DNA from: an uncultured Collinsella sp.
GTDB lineage: Bacteria; Actinomycetota; Coriobacteriia; Coriobacteriales; Coriobacteriaceae
Reading direction: 5' to 3'
DNA: 44,085 bases
Assembly: GCA_900542175.1 (NCBI GenBank)
Contig: UQNC01000011.1
Coordinates: 1 to 44,085 of the forward strand
Shown: positions 1-7,800 of the stretch, in pieces
Position numbering within the stretch: the stretch's first letter is position 1
How the letters are laid out: each line of letters starts with the position of its first letter
Notes under the pieces: generated by a model
The model's input: only the letters and a program-made list of their open reading frames with translations
Databases searched by the model: none
Told to the model about the DNA's origin: nothing
Position numbers and translations under genes: made by a program

Positions 1-165
1 GCCGGCGGGCGCGGAGGCGAACAGCGCGTCGAGCTCGGCCTCCCTGTTGCGGACGGGGGCGCTGGCCAGCACCTCCCCGTCGCGGTCGATCAGGCAGGCC
101 CAGTGCGATGACTTGCCGACGTCCAGGCCGAGCACGGCCGCGGGCCTGGTGGATGGCGCTTTCAC
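1..165 (-). CDS. IS110-family transposase, N-terminal fragment (cut by window edge)
   Basis: The minus strand reads from a GTG at 163-165 through the first 55 codons and runs off the window. The start VKAPSTRPAAVLGLDVGKSS is typical of IS110/IS1111 DEDD transposases: a short beta strand ending in GLDVGK carries the first RuvC-like catalytic Asp, followed by HWACLIDRDGEVL. GGAAGGA lies just upstream as ribosome binding site. IS110 enzymes recombine DNA using a RuvC-like domain plus a C-terminal serine motif, which would lie outside this window. The family is clear from the N-terminus; whether the element is intact cannot be seen. Confidence 0.85.
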   Translation of the reverse strand, partial: MKAPSTRPAAVLGLDVGKSSHWACLIDRDGEVLASAPVRNREAELDALFASAPAG

Positions 166-413
166 GGTGGTATCCTTCCGGTAGTCGTTCGACCGGATGG
201 CCTCCCCCTCGGCACTCACATTACCAGCCGCGGCACCTGCCCGGCACTTTCCTATCAGCCGTCGGGGGCGGCGCGTCCCGCGCCGGCAGCACCCAACGGG
301 CCCTCTCGGGGGCAGGGACGTTCGGCCGTGCGCGGGCGCCCGGTCGGCGGCCCGTCTGGGCGCGCCTCAATCGTAGCTCGAGACGGGCCCGGGCTGACAA
401 TTTCGACTGTAAT
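166..413 (-). other. IS110 non-coding end; candidate bridge RNA region
   Basis: About 250 bases of GC-rich DNA with no credible gene separate the transposase start from a 36-bp palindrome. In the IS110 group the non-coding stretch 5' of the transposase gene encodes a bridge RNA whose two loops pair with donor and target DNA. Consistent with that, GGGACGTTC at 315-323 is the exact complement of GAACGTCCC at 442-450 in the adjacent palindrome. The RNA itself is inferred; its ends and fold were not computed. Confidence 0.35.
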
Positions 414-449
414 GGACGTTCTTAAATGACTAGTCGTTAAAGAACGTCC
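414..449. repeat. 36-bp near-perfect palindrome beside the IS110 end
   Basis: GGACGTTCTT (414-423) pairs perfectly with AAGAACGTCC (440-449), and the interior centred on GACTAGTC continues the symmetry with one mismatch and one G-T pair. It is followed by GTCCCCAATG (446-455), a 10-mer that also precedes two copies of the other palindrome family (10921 and 19003). It lies 11 bases beyond the dus stop codon, so it could act as a terminator-like structure for dus, but no clear T run follows. It may also be the IS110 target. Confidence 0.7.
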
Positions 450-460
450 CCAATGACTGG

Positions 461-1420
461 CTAGCCGTCGAAGCGGGCTATGGGCGCGAGCGGCTGCTCG
501 CGAAAGACGCGCTCGACAGCGGCGCGGTATTCATCGACCTTTTTGGTCTTGCGTACGAGCTTGTGAACGGTCGCGGGATCGGCGAAGGCGCATTTGGCGT
601 AGAACCACCACTCCTTCATGCGGAAGACCGCGTTGCCGCCGATCTCGTCCGCATAGGCCGCAAACAGCGTGTCGTGGAAACGCTGCAGCTCGGCTGCCGT
701 GGCAGCGGGACCGCCGTTGACCATGCGAGCCAGAGCGGGGTTCGCAAGCAGGCCGCGTCCCAGCATTACATGGCGCGTGCCGGGATAGGCCTCCACCAGC
801 GCGTCCATATCCTCAAGATCGAAAATGTCGCCGTTATAGGCCACGGGGAACGGCGCACGCTCCAGCGTCTCGCCGTAAAACTCCTTGCGCGGTGATCCCG
901 TATAGCGGTCCTTTTGCACGCGCGGATGCACGATCAGCTCTGCCAGCGGCATGCGGCAATAGAGGTCGAGTACGCGCTCGTATTCGTCGTCGCTTTCCAA
1001 CCCCAGCCTGGTCTTGACCGACACCGGCAGCGGCGAGTGCTCGCACACGTCGCTCAAGAACACCTCGAGCTCGTCGAGATTGCGCAAGAAACCCGAACCC
1101 TTGCCCTTGGCGACAACCGTTCCCGAAGGACAACCCAAGTTGAGATTGACCTCGCGATAACCCATGTCGGCGAGCACCTGTGCCGCCCACACAAACTCGT
1201 CCGCGTTCTTGGACATCAGCTGAGGCACCACGTTAAGCCCCTGGTTATTGGCGGGATCGACCTCTTTAAACGTCTTACCGCCAAAGCGGTTCCCCACGCG
1301 CGGCGGCGGCAAGAACGGCGTGTAATAGCAATCGAGCGCACCGAAGCACTCCGCGTGCACGCGACGGAACACATGCCCAGTAATCCCCTCCATAGGGGCC
1401 AACGATAGAATCATCAACAT
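461..1420 (-). CDS. dus: tRNA-dihydrouridine synthase
   Basis: FMN-dependent enzyme that reduces specific uridines in tRNA to dihydrouridine. The 319-residue product has the family pattern in order: LAPMEGIT at the N-terminus (FMN site), NLGCPSG with the catalytic Cys at about residue 97, VKTRLG, HPR, NGDI and the LGRGLL loop near the phosphate site, then a helical C-terminal domain ending in KTKKVDEYR. Length is normal. A second in-frame ATG two codons later is an equally possible start. The Dus subfamily cannot be told from sequence inspection. Upstream lies a palindrome copy (1435-1465), and the gene probably has its own promoter since the neighbouring gene ends 105 bases away. Confidence 0.93.
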   Translation of the reverse strand: MLMILSLAPMEGITGHVFRRVHAECFGALDCYYTPFLPPPRVGNRFGGKTFKEVDPANNQGLNVVPQLMSKNADEFVWAAQVLADMGYREVNLNLGCPSGTVVAKGKGSGFLRNLDELEVFLSDVCEHSPLPVSVKTRLGLESDDEYERVLDLYCRMPLAELIVHPRVQKDRYTGSPRKEFYGETLERAPFPVAYNGDIFDLEDMDALVEAYPGTRHVMLGRGLLANPALARMVNGGPAATAAELQRFHDTLFAAYADEIGGNAVFRMKEWWFYAKCAFADPATVHKLVRKTKKVDEYRAAVERVFREQPLAPIARFDG

Positions 1421-1434
1421 CTACTCTCAGATCA

Positions 1435-1465
1435 ATGCGGCAAAGGGACAGTCCCTTTGTCACAT
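1435..1465. repeat. TGTGACAAAGGGAC palindrome, copy A (left arm decayed)
   Basis: A 31-base palindrome of the family described at 7770-7800. The right arm is consensus; the left arm has two substitutions (GCGGCAAAGGG instead of GTGACAAAGGG). It lies 60 bases past the stop of the small gene at 1525-1680 on the minus strand and just upstream of dus. Confidence 0.85.
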
Positions 1466-1524
1466 CTGCAAATCATCATTCGAGTGTTTATTTTGGCACA
1501 GCAACGCAAGCGGCCCCATGCACG

Positions 1525-1680
1525 TTATTCGTCCTTCGGCAGCGGCCTCATGCTCCAAAAGACGACGTTCATAATGACGACGATGATGAGCACCACGCCG
1601 TTGGCCACCCAAAAGCCCATATTCAGGCCGAGCCACTCCGAGGTGCCAAACAGGTCAATCCAAATCTGCGTCCAATTCAT
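1525..1680 (-). CDS. Small membrane protein (51 residues) downstream of mgtA
   Basis: ATG at 1678-1680 to TAA at 1525-1527 encodes 51 residues beginning MNWTQIWIDLFGTSEWLG. One strongly hydrophobic segment (about residues 22-42, WVANGVVLIIVVIMNVVFW) is followed by a charged tail, RPLPKDE. A good ribosome site, AGAGGAGCG, sits upstream, and the gene starts 30 bases after the mgtA stop on the same strand, so the two are probably cotranscribed. Small single-pass proteins beside MgtA pumps are known to modulate pump stability or activity in other bacteria (for example MgtR in Salmonella), but this sequence is not recognisably related, so a regulatory role is inference from position. Confidence 0.75.
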   Translation of the reverse strand: MNWTQIWIDLFGTSEWLGLNMGFWVANGVVLIIVVIMNVVFWSMRPLPKDE

Positions 1681-1710
1681 GCGAACGCTCCTCTCATGTC
1701 AAATCCCCTG

Positions 1711-4479
1711 TTACAGCAACTCGCCATAGCGCCTGACATAGGCCTTCTTAAGGCTTGTTGCCAACGCCATATACAGCAAGATGCACGGGATCAGGAACAG
1801 GAAGTACTCAACGGGCAGGGCACCCAGGCCCAACGTAGGCCCAAGCGGGCTAAACGGAATCGCCGTGAGCAGCGCGATGCCCGTCATCGTGAGCAGCATC
1901 ACCGGCGCCGAGGCACGGCTCTGAATAAACGGCAGCTTGGGCGTGCGGATCATATGAATGACCAACGTCTGACTCCACATGGACTCGACAAACCAACCGG
2001 CCTGGAACAGCGCGATGTATGCCAGCTGCATCTGCTCCAGCGCAGCGCCCGAGTAAACGTGCGCAAGATCGTTAAACAGCACGCCGTGGCTCACAAACAG
2101 CGGACAGAAGACAAAATACATAAAGATATAGGTCATAAAGTCAAAGATGGAGCTGGTAGGCCCGATCCAGATCATGAACCTGCCGACACTCGACGCATCC
2201 CAGGTACGCGGCACGCGCAGGAACTCCTCGTCCACGTTATCCCAGGGAATCGCCAGGCAGCTGCAGTCATAAATCAAGTTAAGCAGAATCAGCTGGATGC
2301 TCATCATGGGCAAAAACGGCAGCAGGGCAGACGCGGCAAGCACGCTAAACATGTTGCCGAAGTTTGAGCTCGCGGTCATCTTGATGTACTTGATCATGTT
2401 GGCGTAGGTCTTACGCCCCTCGACGATGCCTTCCTCGAGCACCATCAGGTCCTTCTCAAGCAAGATGATGTCCGCCGACTCCTTGGCAACGTCGACGGCG
2501 GTATCGACCGAGATGCCGATATCGGACGACTTCATGGCCGAGGCATCGTTGATGCCGTCACCCATGTAGCCCACAACATGCCCGTTGTCGCGCAGGACGG
2601 AGACGACACGCGCCTTTTGGTCGGGCGTGAGCTTGGCAAACACCTGCACGTCCTCGGCACGACGAGCGAGCTCCGCATCATCCATGGTGGCAATGTCGCT
2701 ACCCAGCAGCATGTTGTTGACCTGCAGCCCCACCTGCTTGCAGATGGTGCGCGTGACCTTCTCGTTGTCGCCGGTCAAAATCTTGGTGACGACACCATGG
2801 TTGCGCAGCGCCTCGATGGCATCGGCCGTCGACTCTTTGGGCGGATCCAAAAACGCCAGATAGCCGATCAGGACCATATCGCACTCGTCCTCGGCGCTAA
2901 AGGCACCGGCCGGCGAAGGATTGGACTTTTGCGCAATCGCCAACACACGAAAACCGTCGTCGTTTAAATCGGCGACCGTTGCCAGGATACGCTTGCGCAC
3001 CTCGTCGTCCAGCACGCGAACCGCGCCATCGATCTCGGCGTGCGAGCACACCGAGAGCATTTCCTCGACAGCGCCCTTGGTGACCATCTGAGTCTTACCG
3101 CTGCGGTCGCGCACCACGGTGGTAAGGCGACGGCGCGTAAAATCAAACGGCACCTCGTCGACCTTTACATATGCCTCCGAAAGGTCGGTGAGACTCGGGT
3201 CGTTGTGCTCCTCTTCCTCGGTGCACTTGATAATCGCCAGGTCCATGAGGTTCTTGTAACCCGTCTGGAAATAACTGTTGAGATAGGCATGGCGCAGAAC
3301 GCGCGAATCCTCCTGGCCATTGATATTCCAGTGATATTCCAGCACCACCTGGTCCTGTGTCAGCGTGCCGGTCTTATCCGTACACAGCACATCCATGGCG
3401 CCAAAGTTCTGAATCGAGTTGAGGTTCTTGACGATGGTCTGCTTTTTGCTCATGGCAACTGCGCCCTTGGCAAGACACGTGGTGACGATCATGGGCAGCA
3501 TCTCGGGCGTGAGGCCCACGGCGATGCTGATGGCAAAGAGGCCGGCATCGAGCCAATCGTCCTTGGTAACGCCGTTAATCAAAAAGACGAACGGAACCAT
3601 CACCATCATAAAGCGGATGAGCACCCACGAGACGCCATTGACGCCTTTGGAAAAGCTGGTCTCCACGGCGTCATCCGAAAGGCTCGACGCCATGGAGCCA
3701 AACAGGGTCTGCTCGCCCACGCTAAAGACGACTGCGGTCGCGCTGCCCGAGATCACGCTGCTGCCCATAAGGGCGATATTCTCGAACGACGTTGCCGAGT
3801 CGGATTCTGCGCAGGTCGCGGGCACCTTCTCGACAGGCTCGCTCTCGCCCGTCAGGCTGGCCTGGCTCACAAAGAGATCCTTTGCCTCGATGATCCTCAC
3901 GTCTGCGGGGATCATGTCGCCAGCGGAAAGGTGCACGATGTCGCCGACCACCACGTCGTCGATGGGAATCTCCTTTTTGGGAGCATCCTTTCGAGTGGCC
4001 GTCACGGTCGTCGTGATCATGTCGAGCAGCTTTTCGGCCGCGTTGCCGCTACGCGCCTCCTGGATATAGCGCAACGTGCCCGAAAGCACCACCATCGTGG
4101 TGATGATAATCGCGGTCAGCGGATCGAAATCTTCCGGCGTGCTTCCCATAAGCGAAAGGGAGGGAAACACCATGTCCGTTGCCGCCGAGATAATGGCCAG
4201 GAAAAACAGGATTGCCGTAAAGGGGTTGACGAAGGCATCTGCGAGCCTGCGGGCTAGCGACTTTTTCTTGCCGCGCGTGACCACGTTGCGCCCGTTGTCC
4301 GCCTCGCTGTGTGCGACCTCGTCGCGGTCCAGGCCACCCAAGTTGGACCCGACCCATGCCAAAGCATCGGTCAGCGGAATGGTCGCCGCATACTGAATGC
4401 GCCCCTCCGCACGATGTCGAATCAAATCGTGCCGCGCTTGAGCCGTCGATGCCGCGCGGTGCATGGTTAACATCTTCAC
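1711..4479 (-). CDS. mgtA: Magnesium-transporting P-type ATPase (P3B/MgtA type)
   Basis: ATP-driven Mg2+ importer of the cytoplasmic membrane, 922 residues, full length for MgtA. Visible in order: an N-terminal cytosolic segment; first membrane pair from FVNPFTAILFFLAI; actuator loop with TGES at 210-213; the membrane-4 motif GLTPEMLP near 322-329; phosphorylation site CTDKTGTLT with Asp368; a nucleotide-binding domain; hinge GDGIND; and C-terminal membrane segments including LLNLIYDCSCLAIPWDNVD, typical of MgtA/MgtB. Start is GTG at 4477-4479, with GGAG 8 bases upstream; the ATG two codons later is a weaker option. A 51-residue membrane protein follows 30 bases downstream. A paralogue lies at 5238-7682. 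The 163-base leader may carry a regulatory structure. Confidence 0.93.
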   Translation of the reverse strand: MKMLTMHRAASTAQARHDLIRHRAEGRIQYAATIPLTDALAWVGSNLGGLDRDEVAHSEADNGRNVVTRGKKKSLARRLADAFVNPFTAILFFLAIISAATDMVFPSLSLMGSTPEDFDPLTAIIITTMVVLSGTLRYIQEARSGNAAEKLLDMITTTVTATRKDAPKKEIPIDDVVVGDIVHLSAGDMIPADVRIIEAKDLFVSQASLTGESEPVEKVPATCAESDSATSFENIALMGSSVISGSATAVVFSVGEQTLFGSMASSLSDDAVETSFSKGVNGVSWVLIRFMMVMVPFVFLINGVTKDDWLDAGLFAISIAVGLTPEMLPMIVTTCLAKGAVAMSKKQTIVKNLNSIQNFGAMDVLCTDKTGTLTQDQVVLEYHWNINGQEDSRVLRHAYLNSYFQTGYKNLMDLAIIKCTEEEEHNDPSLTDLSEAYVKVDEVPFDFTRRRLTTVVRDRSGKTQMVTKGAVEEMLSVCSHAEIDGAVRVLDDEVRKRILATVADLNDDGFRVLAIAQKSNPSPAGAFSAEDECDMVLIGYLAFLDPPKESTADAIEALRNHGVVTKILTGDNEKVTRTICKQVGLQVNNMLLGSDIATMDDAELARRAEDVQVFAKLTPDQKARVVSVLRDNGHVVGYMGDGINDASAMKSSDIGISVDTAVDVAKESADIILLEKDLMVLEEGIVEGRKTYANMIKYIKMTASSNFGNMFSVLAASALLPFLPMMSIQLILLNLIYDCSCLAIPWDNVDEEFLRVPRTWDASSVGRFMIWIGPTSSIFDFMTYIFMYFVFCPLFVSHGVLFNDLAHVYSGAALEQMQLAYIALFQAGWFVESMWSQTLVIHMIRTPKLPFIQSRASAPVMLLTMTGIALLTAIPFSPLGPTLGLGALPVEYFLFLIPCILLYMALATSLKKAYVRRYGELL

Positions 4480-4642
4480 TTATTACGCTCCGTTCTATCG
4501 ATTGCGTGCAGAGCAACTTAGCTGCGGCGGTCCTTAACAAGATGGGCCCGCGGCGGCGCACATCGCCCTGCGCTTCCGGTACTGTCACTGCCGCTCAAGG
4601 TCCTCACCTCTCCTTCGCGTCTGCGACTGTTCACAGAATAGA
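4480..4642 (-). promoter_or_regulatory. mgtA leader, possibly structured
   Basis: The region between the upstream terminator and mgtA holds no convincing gene. It contains GGTGAGGACC (minus strand), which resembles the GGUGAGGCUCC opening of the Mg2+-sensing M-box riboswitch, and a later CAGCTAAGTTGCTCTGCACG that loosely recalls the M-box 3' segment. The middle does not match the consensus by eye, so this is a weak suggestion only. Confidence 0.2.
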
Positions 4643-4684
4643 AAAGCCGCAAGACCCAGCACATGGCTGGTTTCTTGCGGCTTT
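4643..4684 (-). terminator. Rho-independent terminator after the ATPase/DNA-binding protein operon
   Basis: On the minus strand a 12-bp stem AAAGCCGCAAGA/TCTTGCGGCTTT with an inner CCAGC/GCTGG stem is followed by TTTTCTATTCT. It sits 62 bases past the stop of the gene at 4746-5228 and insulates mgtA from that operon. Confidence 0.8.
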
Positions 4685-4745
4685 CTTGCGATTCGGCAAG
4701 GATTGTTCTGCTGCCTTCAATCGGCAGCGGCAATAGGCCAAAGCG

Positions 4746-5228
4746 TCATTCGGCCATCTTGTAGCCCACGCCCCACACGGTTAACAGATAGCGCGGGTTA
4801 TCGGGCTCGGGCTCAATCTTCTTTCGTATCTTTCGGACAAAGGCCATGATGTTGCTGTCGTCGAGCAAATACTCGTCCCGCCACACGGCCCGATAGATTT
4901 CTTCTTTGCTAAAGACCGTGCCCCGATTGGTGGCCAAAAAGGCAAGGATGTCAAACTCCTTGGGTGTGAGCGAGACGGGCGCCCCCAGGACTTTCACGGT
5001 GCGCGAAGCCAGGTCAATCGACAGCCCATCGATAACGATGGGTTCTGTGCCCGAACCGGGCTGCGAGCCCGCGAGCATCAGTTCAACGGACGTGAGCCTG
5101 CCCGACGCGATATCGGCAAATATGGGCGCAAGCTCAAGGGCGGCGGCACTACCGGACGAGAACAGCGCACCGCTGAGCTCGGCGGCCTCGGCGGGCGTGA
5201 TCGCTATGTTGGTTCTGTTCGTTCGCAT
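4746..5228 (-). CDS. Receiver-less winged-helix transcriptional regulator (OmpR/PhoB C-terminal type)
   Basis: 160 residues. The C-terminal 95 residues are an OmpR/PhoB winged helix: a short beta lead (IVIDGLSIDLASRTVKVLG), then SLTPKEFDILAFLATNRGTVFSKEEIYRAVW, the recognition helix around SNIMAFVRKIRKKIEP, and the wing LLTVWGVGYKM. The N-terminal 65 residues do not show the acidic pocket, phospho-Asp or Lys of a receiver domain, so it is not a standard phospho-activated regulator. It starts 9 bases after the preceding ATPase gene and is surely cotranscribed with it, which suggests it regulates that ATPase or the neighbouring mgtA. DNA targets are unknown. Confidence 0.8.
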   Translation of the reverse strand: MRTNRTNIAITPAEAAELSGALFSSGSAAALELAPIFADIASGRLTSVELMLAGSQPGSGTEPIVIDGLSIDLASRTVKVLGAPVSLTPKEFDILAFLATNRGTVFSKEEIYRAVWRDEYLLDDSNIMAFVRKIRKKIEPEPDNPRYLLTVWGVGYKMAE

Positions 5229-5237
5229 AGAACCACC

Positions 5238-7682
5238 CTAGAACAAGCTGCTCGCACGGGACAGATAGACCCGCTTGATGACCGAAACGACAACAAGGTA
5301 CAGCACGCTGAGCAGCGCGACGACGCCCAAATACCACGCCGGTAAAGCGGCGAGGCCGATCAGCCGCACCGCCGGGCCAAGTGCGAGCAAGGCAGACACG
5401 ACAAGCATGACGCCAACCATCATCACGAGCAGACGGCGCGGACGGTCCGCCCCGCGAGCGCATCGTGTTCGCAAGACCAAAAGCACCAGAGACTCGGTCC
5501 ATGCGCACTCCAGCAGCCAACCGGCTTGGAACGTGGCGATAAAGGCCGCCCTACCCGCGGCATCCAGTGCCATAAAAGATGCGCCGCATACAGCAGGGCA
5601 CACGCCAAAGAACAAGATGGCAAATGTGATGATGTCAAATGCCGAGCTTGCAAAACCAAAATGGAGCATAAAGCCGCCCAAGCCCTTGCCCGACCATGCC
5701 TTGGGGCGAGAAATCTCCTCGACGTCAACGTTATCCCACGACAGCGCCAGGCAGGTCGCGTCGTAAAGCAGGTTGAGCAGAAGCAGCTGAGTGGCGGTCG
5801 CCGGCACAAAGGGCAAAAAGATGCTGGCGGCAGCCACCGAGCAGATATTGCCAAAGTTAGAACTTGACGCGATGCGGATGTACTTGGAGGCATTGGCGAA
5901 CGAGGCCCTGCCCTCGCGCACGCCCTCGGCAACGACGTCCAGGTCGCGCTCGAGCAGCACGAGGTCGGCGACCTTCTTGGACTCGGCGGCGGCAGAATCC
6001 ACGACGATGCCGACGTCTGCCGCCGTGAGCGCCGGCACGTCATTCACGCCGTCGCCGATATAGCCGACGGTATGGCCCGAAAGCCGGATGAGCCCTACGA
6101 TACGCGCCTTTTGCGCGGGCGTGAGTTCGGCAAAGACGCGAGTGCGTCCCACCTGGATAAGCGCCTCGGACTCCTCCATGGCATCGAGCGTGGCGCCCGT
6201 GATGACATTACTGGCGGGAATCCCAAGGCGCGCACAGGTAGAACGAGCGACCGATGCCGAGTCACCGGTCAGTACGCGTACCTCGACAGACAGATCGGAC
6301 AGCGAGCGAACGGCAGCGCGGGCACTGGTCTTTGGCCGGTCGAAGAAGCCCAGAAAACCGCACAGCACCAGGCCGTCCCAGCCTGCCGCCGTCGTACTGT
6401 AGGCGACAGCGAGCACTTTGATGCCATCGGCACGCATGTCCTCGGCAACCTCGTACGCACTCCGGCGCCCTTCTTCGTTCATGGGAACGAGCTCGCCTTT
6501 AAAGTTCGCCCAGGCGCAATGCGCGCAAACGCTCTCGACCTCGCCTTTAACAATGGTCAGGTGACTATCGGGACGAGCCGGCAGCCCCAAGCACCCAAGT
6601 GCCTCCGGCGTAGCGTCGAGCTTGACGCCTGACGCTTTGGTAACGTGGTCAAAGGGATCGGACGCATGCAGGATAAATGCACGGCCAAGATCTTTGGCAG
6701 CAAGGCAAAGCTCGGGTGCGGCACACGCATCGGCAATAGCCCGGTTAAGTTGATTGGCGGCAACTCCCTGATTCGCACTCTCGAGATACGCTAAGTTGAG
6801 GGTCTGCTCGCTCTCGTTGCCCAGGATATCGGTGTAGTACTCCAGCACCGCGGCGTCTTCGGTCAGCGTACCCGTCTTGTCTACGCACACCACGTCCATG
6901 GAGCCCAGCGACTCCATAGCGTCGACGTTTTTAACGATGACCCGTTTGCTTTTGAGGCGGCGGGCGCTGCCCGACAGACAGACGCTCGTAACCACCGGAA
7001 GCATTTCGGGAACCAGACCCACGGCCGTTCCCAAAGCAAACAGCAGCGCTTGCGTCCAGTCGCCCAGCACGACGCCGCGAATCATGATGACAAACGGCAG
7101 CACGATCAGCATGCACTTGACCAAAGCCGCGCAAATGCTCTGGGCCCCGGCATTAAACTGCGTGGCAGGGCAGACGCGCCGACGCGGCACGGCCTCCTCC
7201 TTGTCGGCACTCGCAAGAACGGTTGCCGAGGCCTTGCCGTCAACAATCGTCGTCCCCGCGCGAACGGCATCGCCCTCACGCTTGGCAGTCTGGCCGCTCT
7301 CGCCCGTAAGTGATGACTCGGAAACAAGAATGTGATTGCCCTTGGCAAGAACCGCATCGACCGGACAGAGCATGCCGGCGTACAGGCGAATCACATCGCC
7401 GGGTGCAAGCCGGTCGGCATCGACTTGGACCCAGCATGCGTCGACACGTTTCCAAACGGCCGCATGGCTCGCCTTTAACATATGGCGATCAAAGCTGCGC
7501 TTGGCCCCATTTTCGTAGAACAGGCGCACCAAGCCGCCGGCCAGCCACATTACAAACAGCACGGCAGGCGCAAACACCCCCGTCTGGCCCTGCGCCTGCG
7601 GAACGACATCGACCAAAAAAGCCAAACCGGCCAGCGCAAGCAGCAAGGACGAGAACGGGTTGAAGAATGATTTTCTAATCAT
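5238..7682 (-). CDS. MgtA-like P-type cation ATPase, short N-terminus
   Basis: 814-residue P-type ATPase related to the MgtA at 1711-4479: TGES at 126-129, GLVPEMLP near 222-229, phosphorylation site CVDKTGTLT with Asp268, hinge GDGVND, and the C-terminal LLNLLYDATCLALSWDNVD. It opens directly at the first membrane pair (FFNPFSSLLLALAG, aligning with FVNPFTAILFFLAI of mgtA) and so lacks about 80 residues of N-terminal cytosolic domain. ATG at 7680-7682 has AAGAGG 5 bases upstream, so this short start looks genuine. All catalytic motifs are present, arguing for a working pump. The cation is likely Mg2+ by family but not provable. It forms an operon with the receiver-less regulator. Confidence 0.88.
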   Translation of the reverse strand: MIRKSFFNPFSSLLLALAGLAFLVDVVPQAQGQTGVFAPAVLFVMWLAGGLVRLFYENGAKRSFDRHMLKASHAAVWKRVDACWVQVDADRLAPGDVIRLYAGMLCPVDAVLAKGNHILVSESSLTGESGQTAKREGDAVRAGTTIVDGKASATVLASADKEEAVPRRRVCPATQFNAGAQSICAALVKCMLIVLPFVIMIRGVVLGDWTQALLFALGTAVGLVPEMLPVVTSVCLSGSARRLKSKRVIVKNVDAMESLGSMDVVCVDKTGTLTEDAAVLEYYTDILGNESEQTLNLAYLESANQGVAANQLNRAIADACAAPELCLAAKDLGRAFILHASDPFDHVTKASGVKLDATPEALGCLGLPARPDSHLTIVKGEVESVCAHCAWANFKGELVPMNEEGRRSAYEVAEDMRADGIKVLAVAYSTTAAGWDGLVLCGFLGFFDRPKTSARAAVRSLSDLSVEVRVLTGDSASVARSTCARLGIPASNVITGATLDAMEESEALIQVGRTRVFAELTPAQKARIVGLIRLSGHTVGYIGDGVNDVPALTAADVGIVVDSAAAESKKVADLVLLERDLDVVAEGVREGRASFANASKYIRIASSSNFGNICSVAAASIFLPFVPATATQLLLLNLLYDATCLALSWDNVDVEEISRPKAWSGKGLGGFMLHFGFASSAFDIITFAILFFGVCPAVCGASFMALDAAGRAAFIATFQAGWLLECAWTESLVLLVLRTRCARGADRPRRLLVMMVGVMLVVSALLALGPAVRLIGLAALPAWYLGVVALLSVLYLVVVSVIKRVYLSRASSLF

Positions 7683-7769
7683 CGAAGCCTCTTTCTAGCG
7701 TAGCTTCGATTGTATCCGAGGTGTATATCGGCACCCCCGACCCAGACCTTGCGACTTCCTTGCTTTTAC

Positions 7770-7800
7770 ATGTGACAAAGGGACAGTCCCTTTGTCACAT
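7770..7800. repeat. TGTGACAAAGGGAC palindrome, copy B (perfect)
   Basis: 31 bases, perfectly palindromic around one central base: ATGTGACAAAGGGAC, then A, then GTCCCTTTGTCACAT. It overlaps the end of the LysR gene, whose TGA stop (7795-7797) lies inside the right arm. Five full copies and one half copy occur in this window (1435, 7770, 10928, 12809, 19010, 26543), each just 3' of a gene. Confidence 0.95.

Noticed and set aside
1435..2367. 310-codon plus-strand frame over the mgtA 3' end
   Set aside because: Starts inside the palindrome and runs antisense to mgtA; composition is that of a shadow frame.
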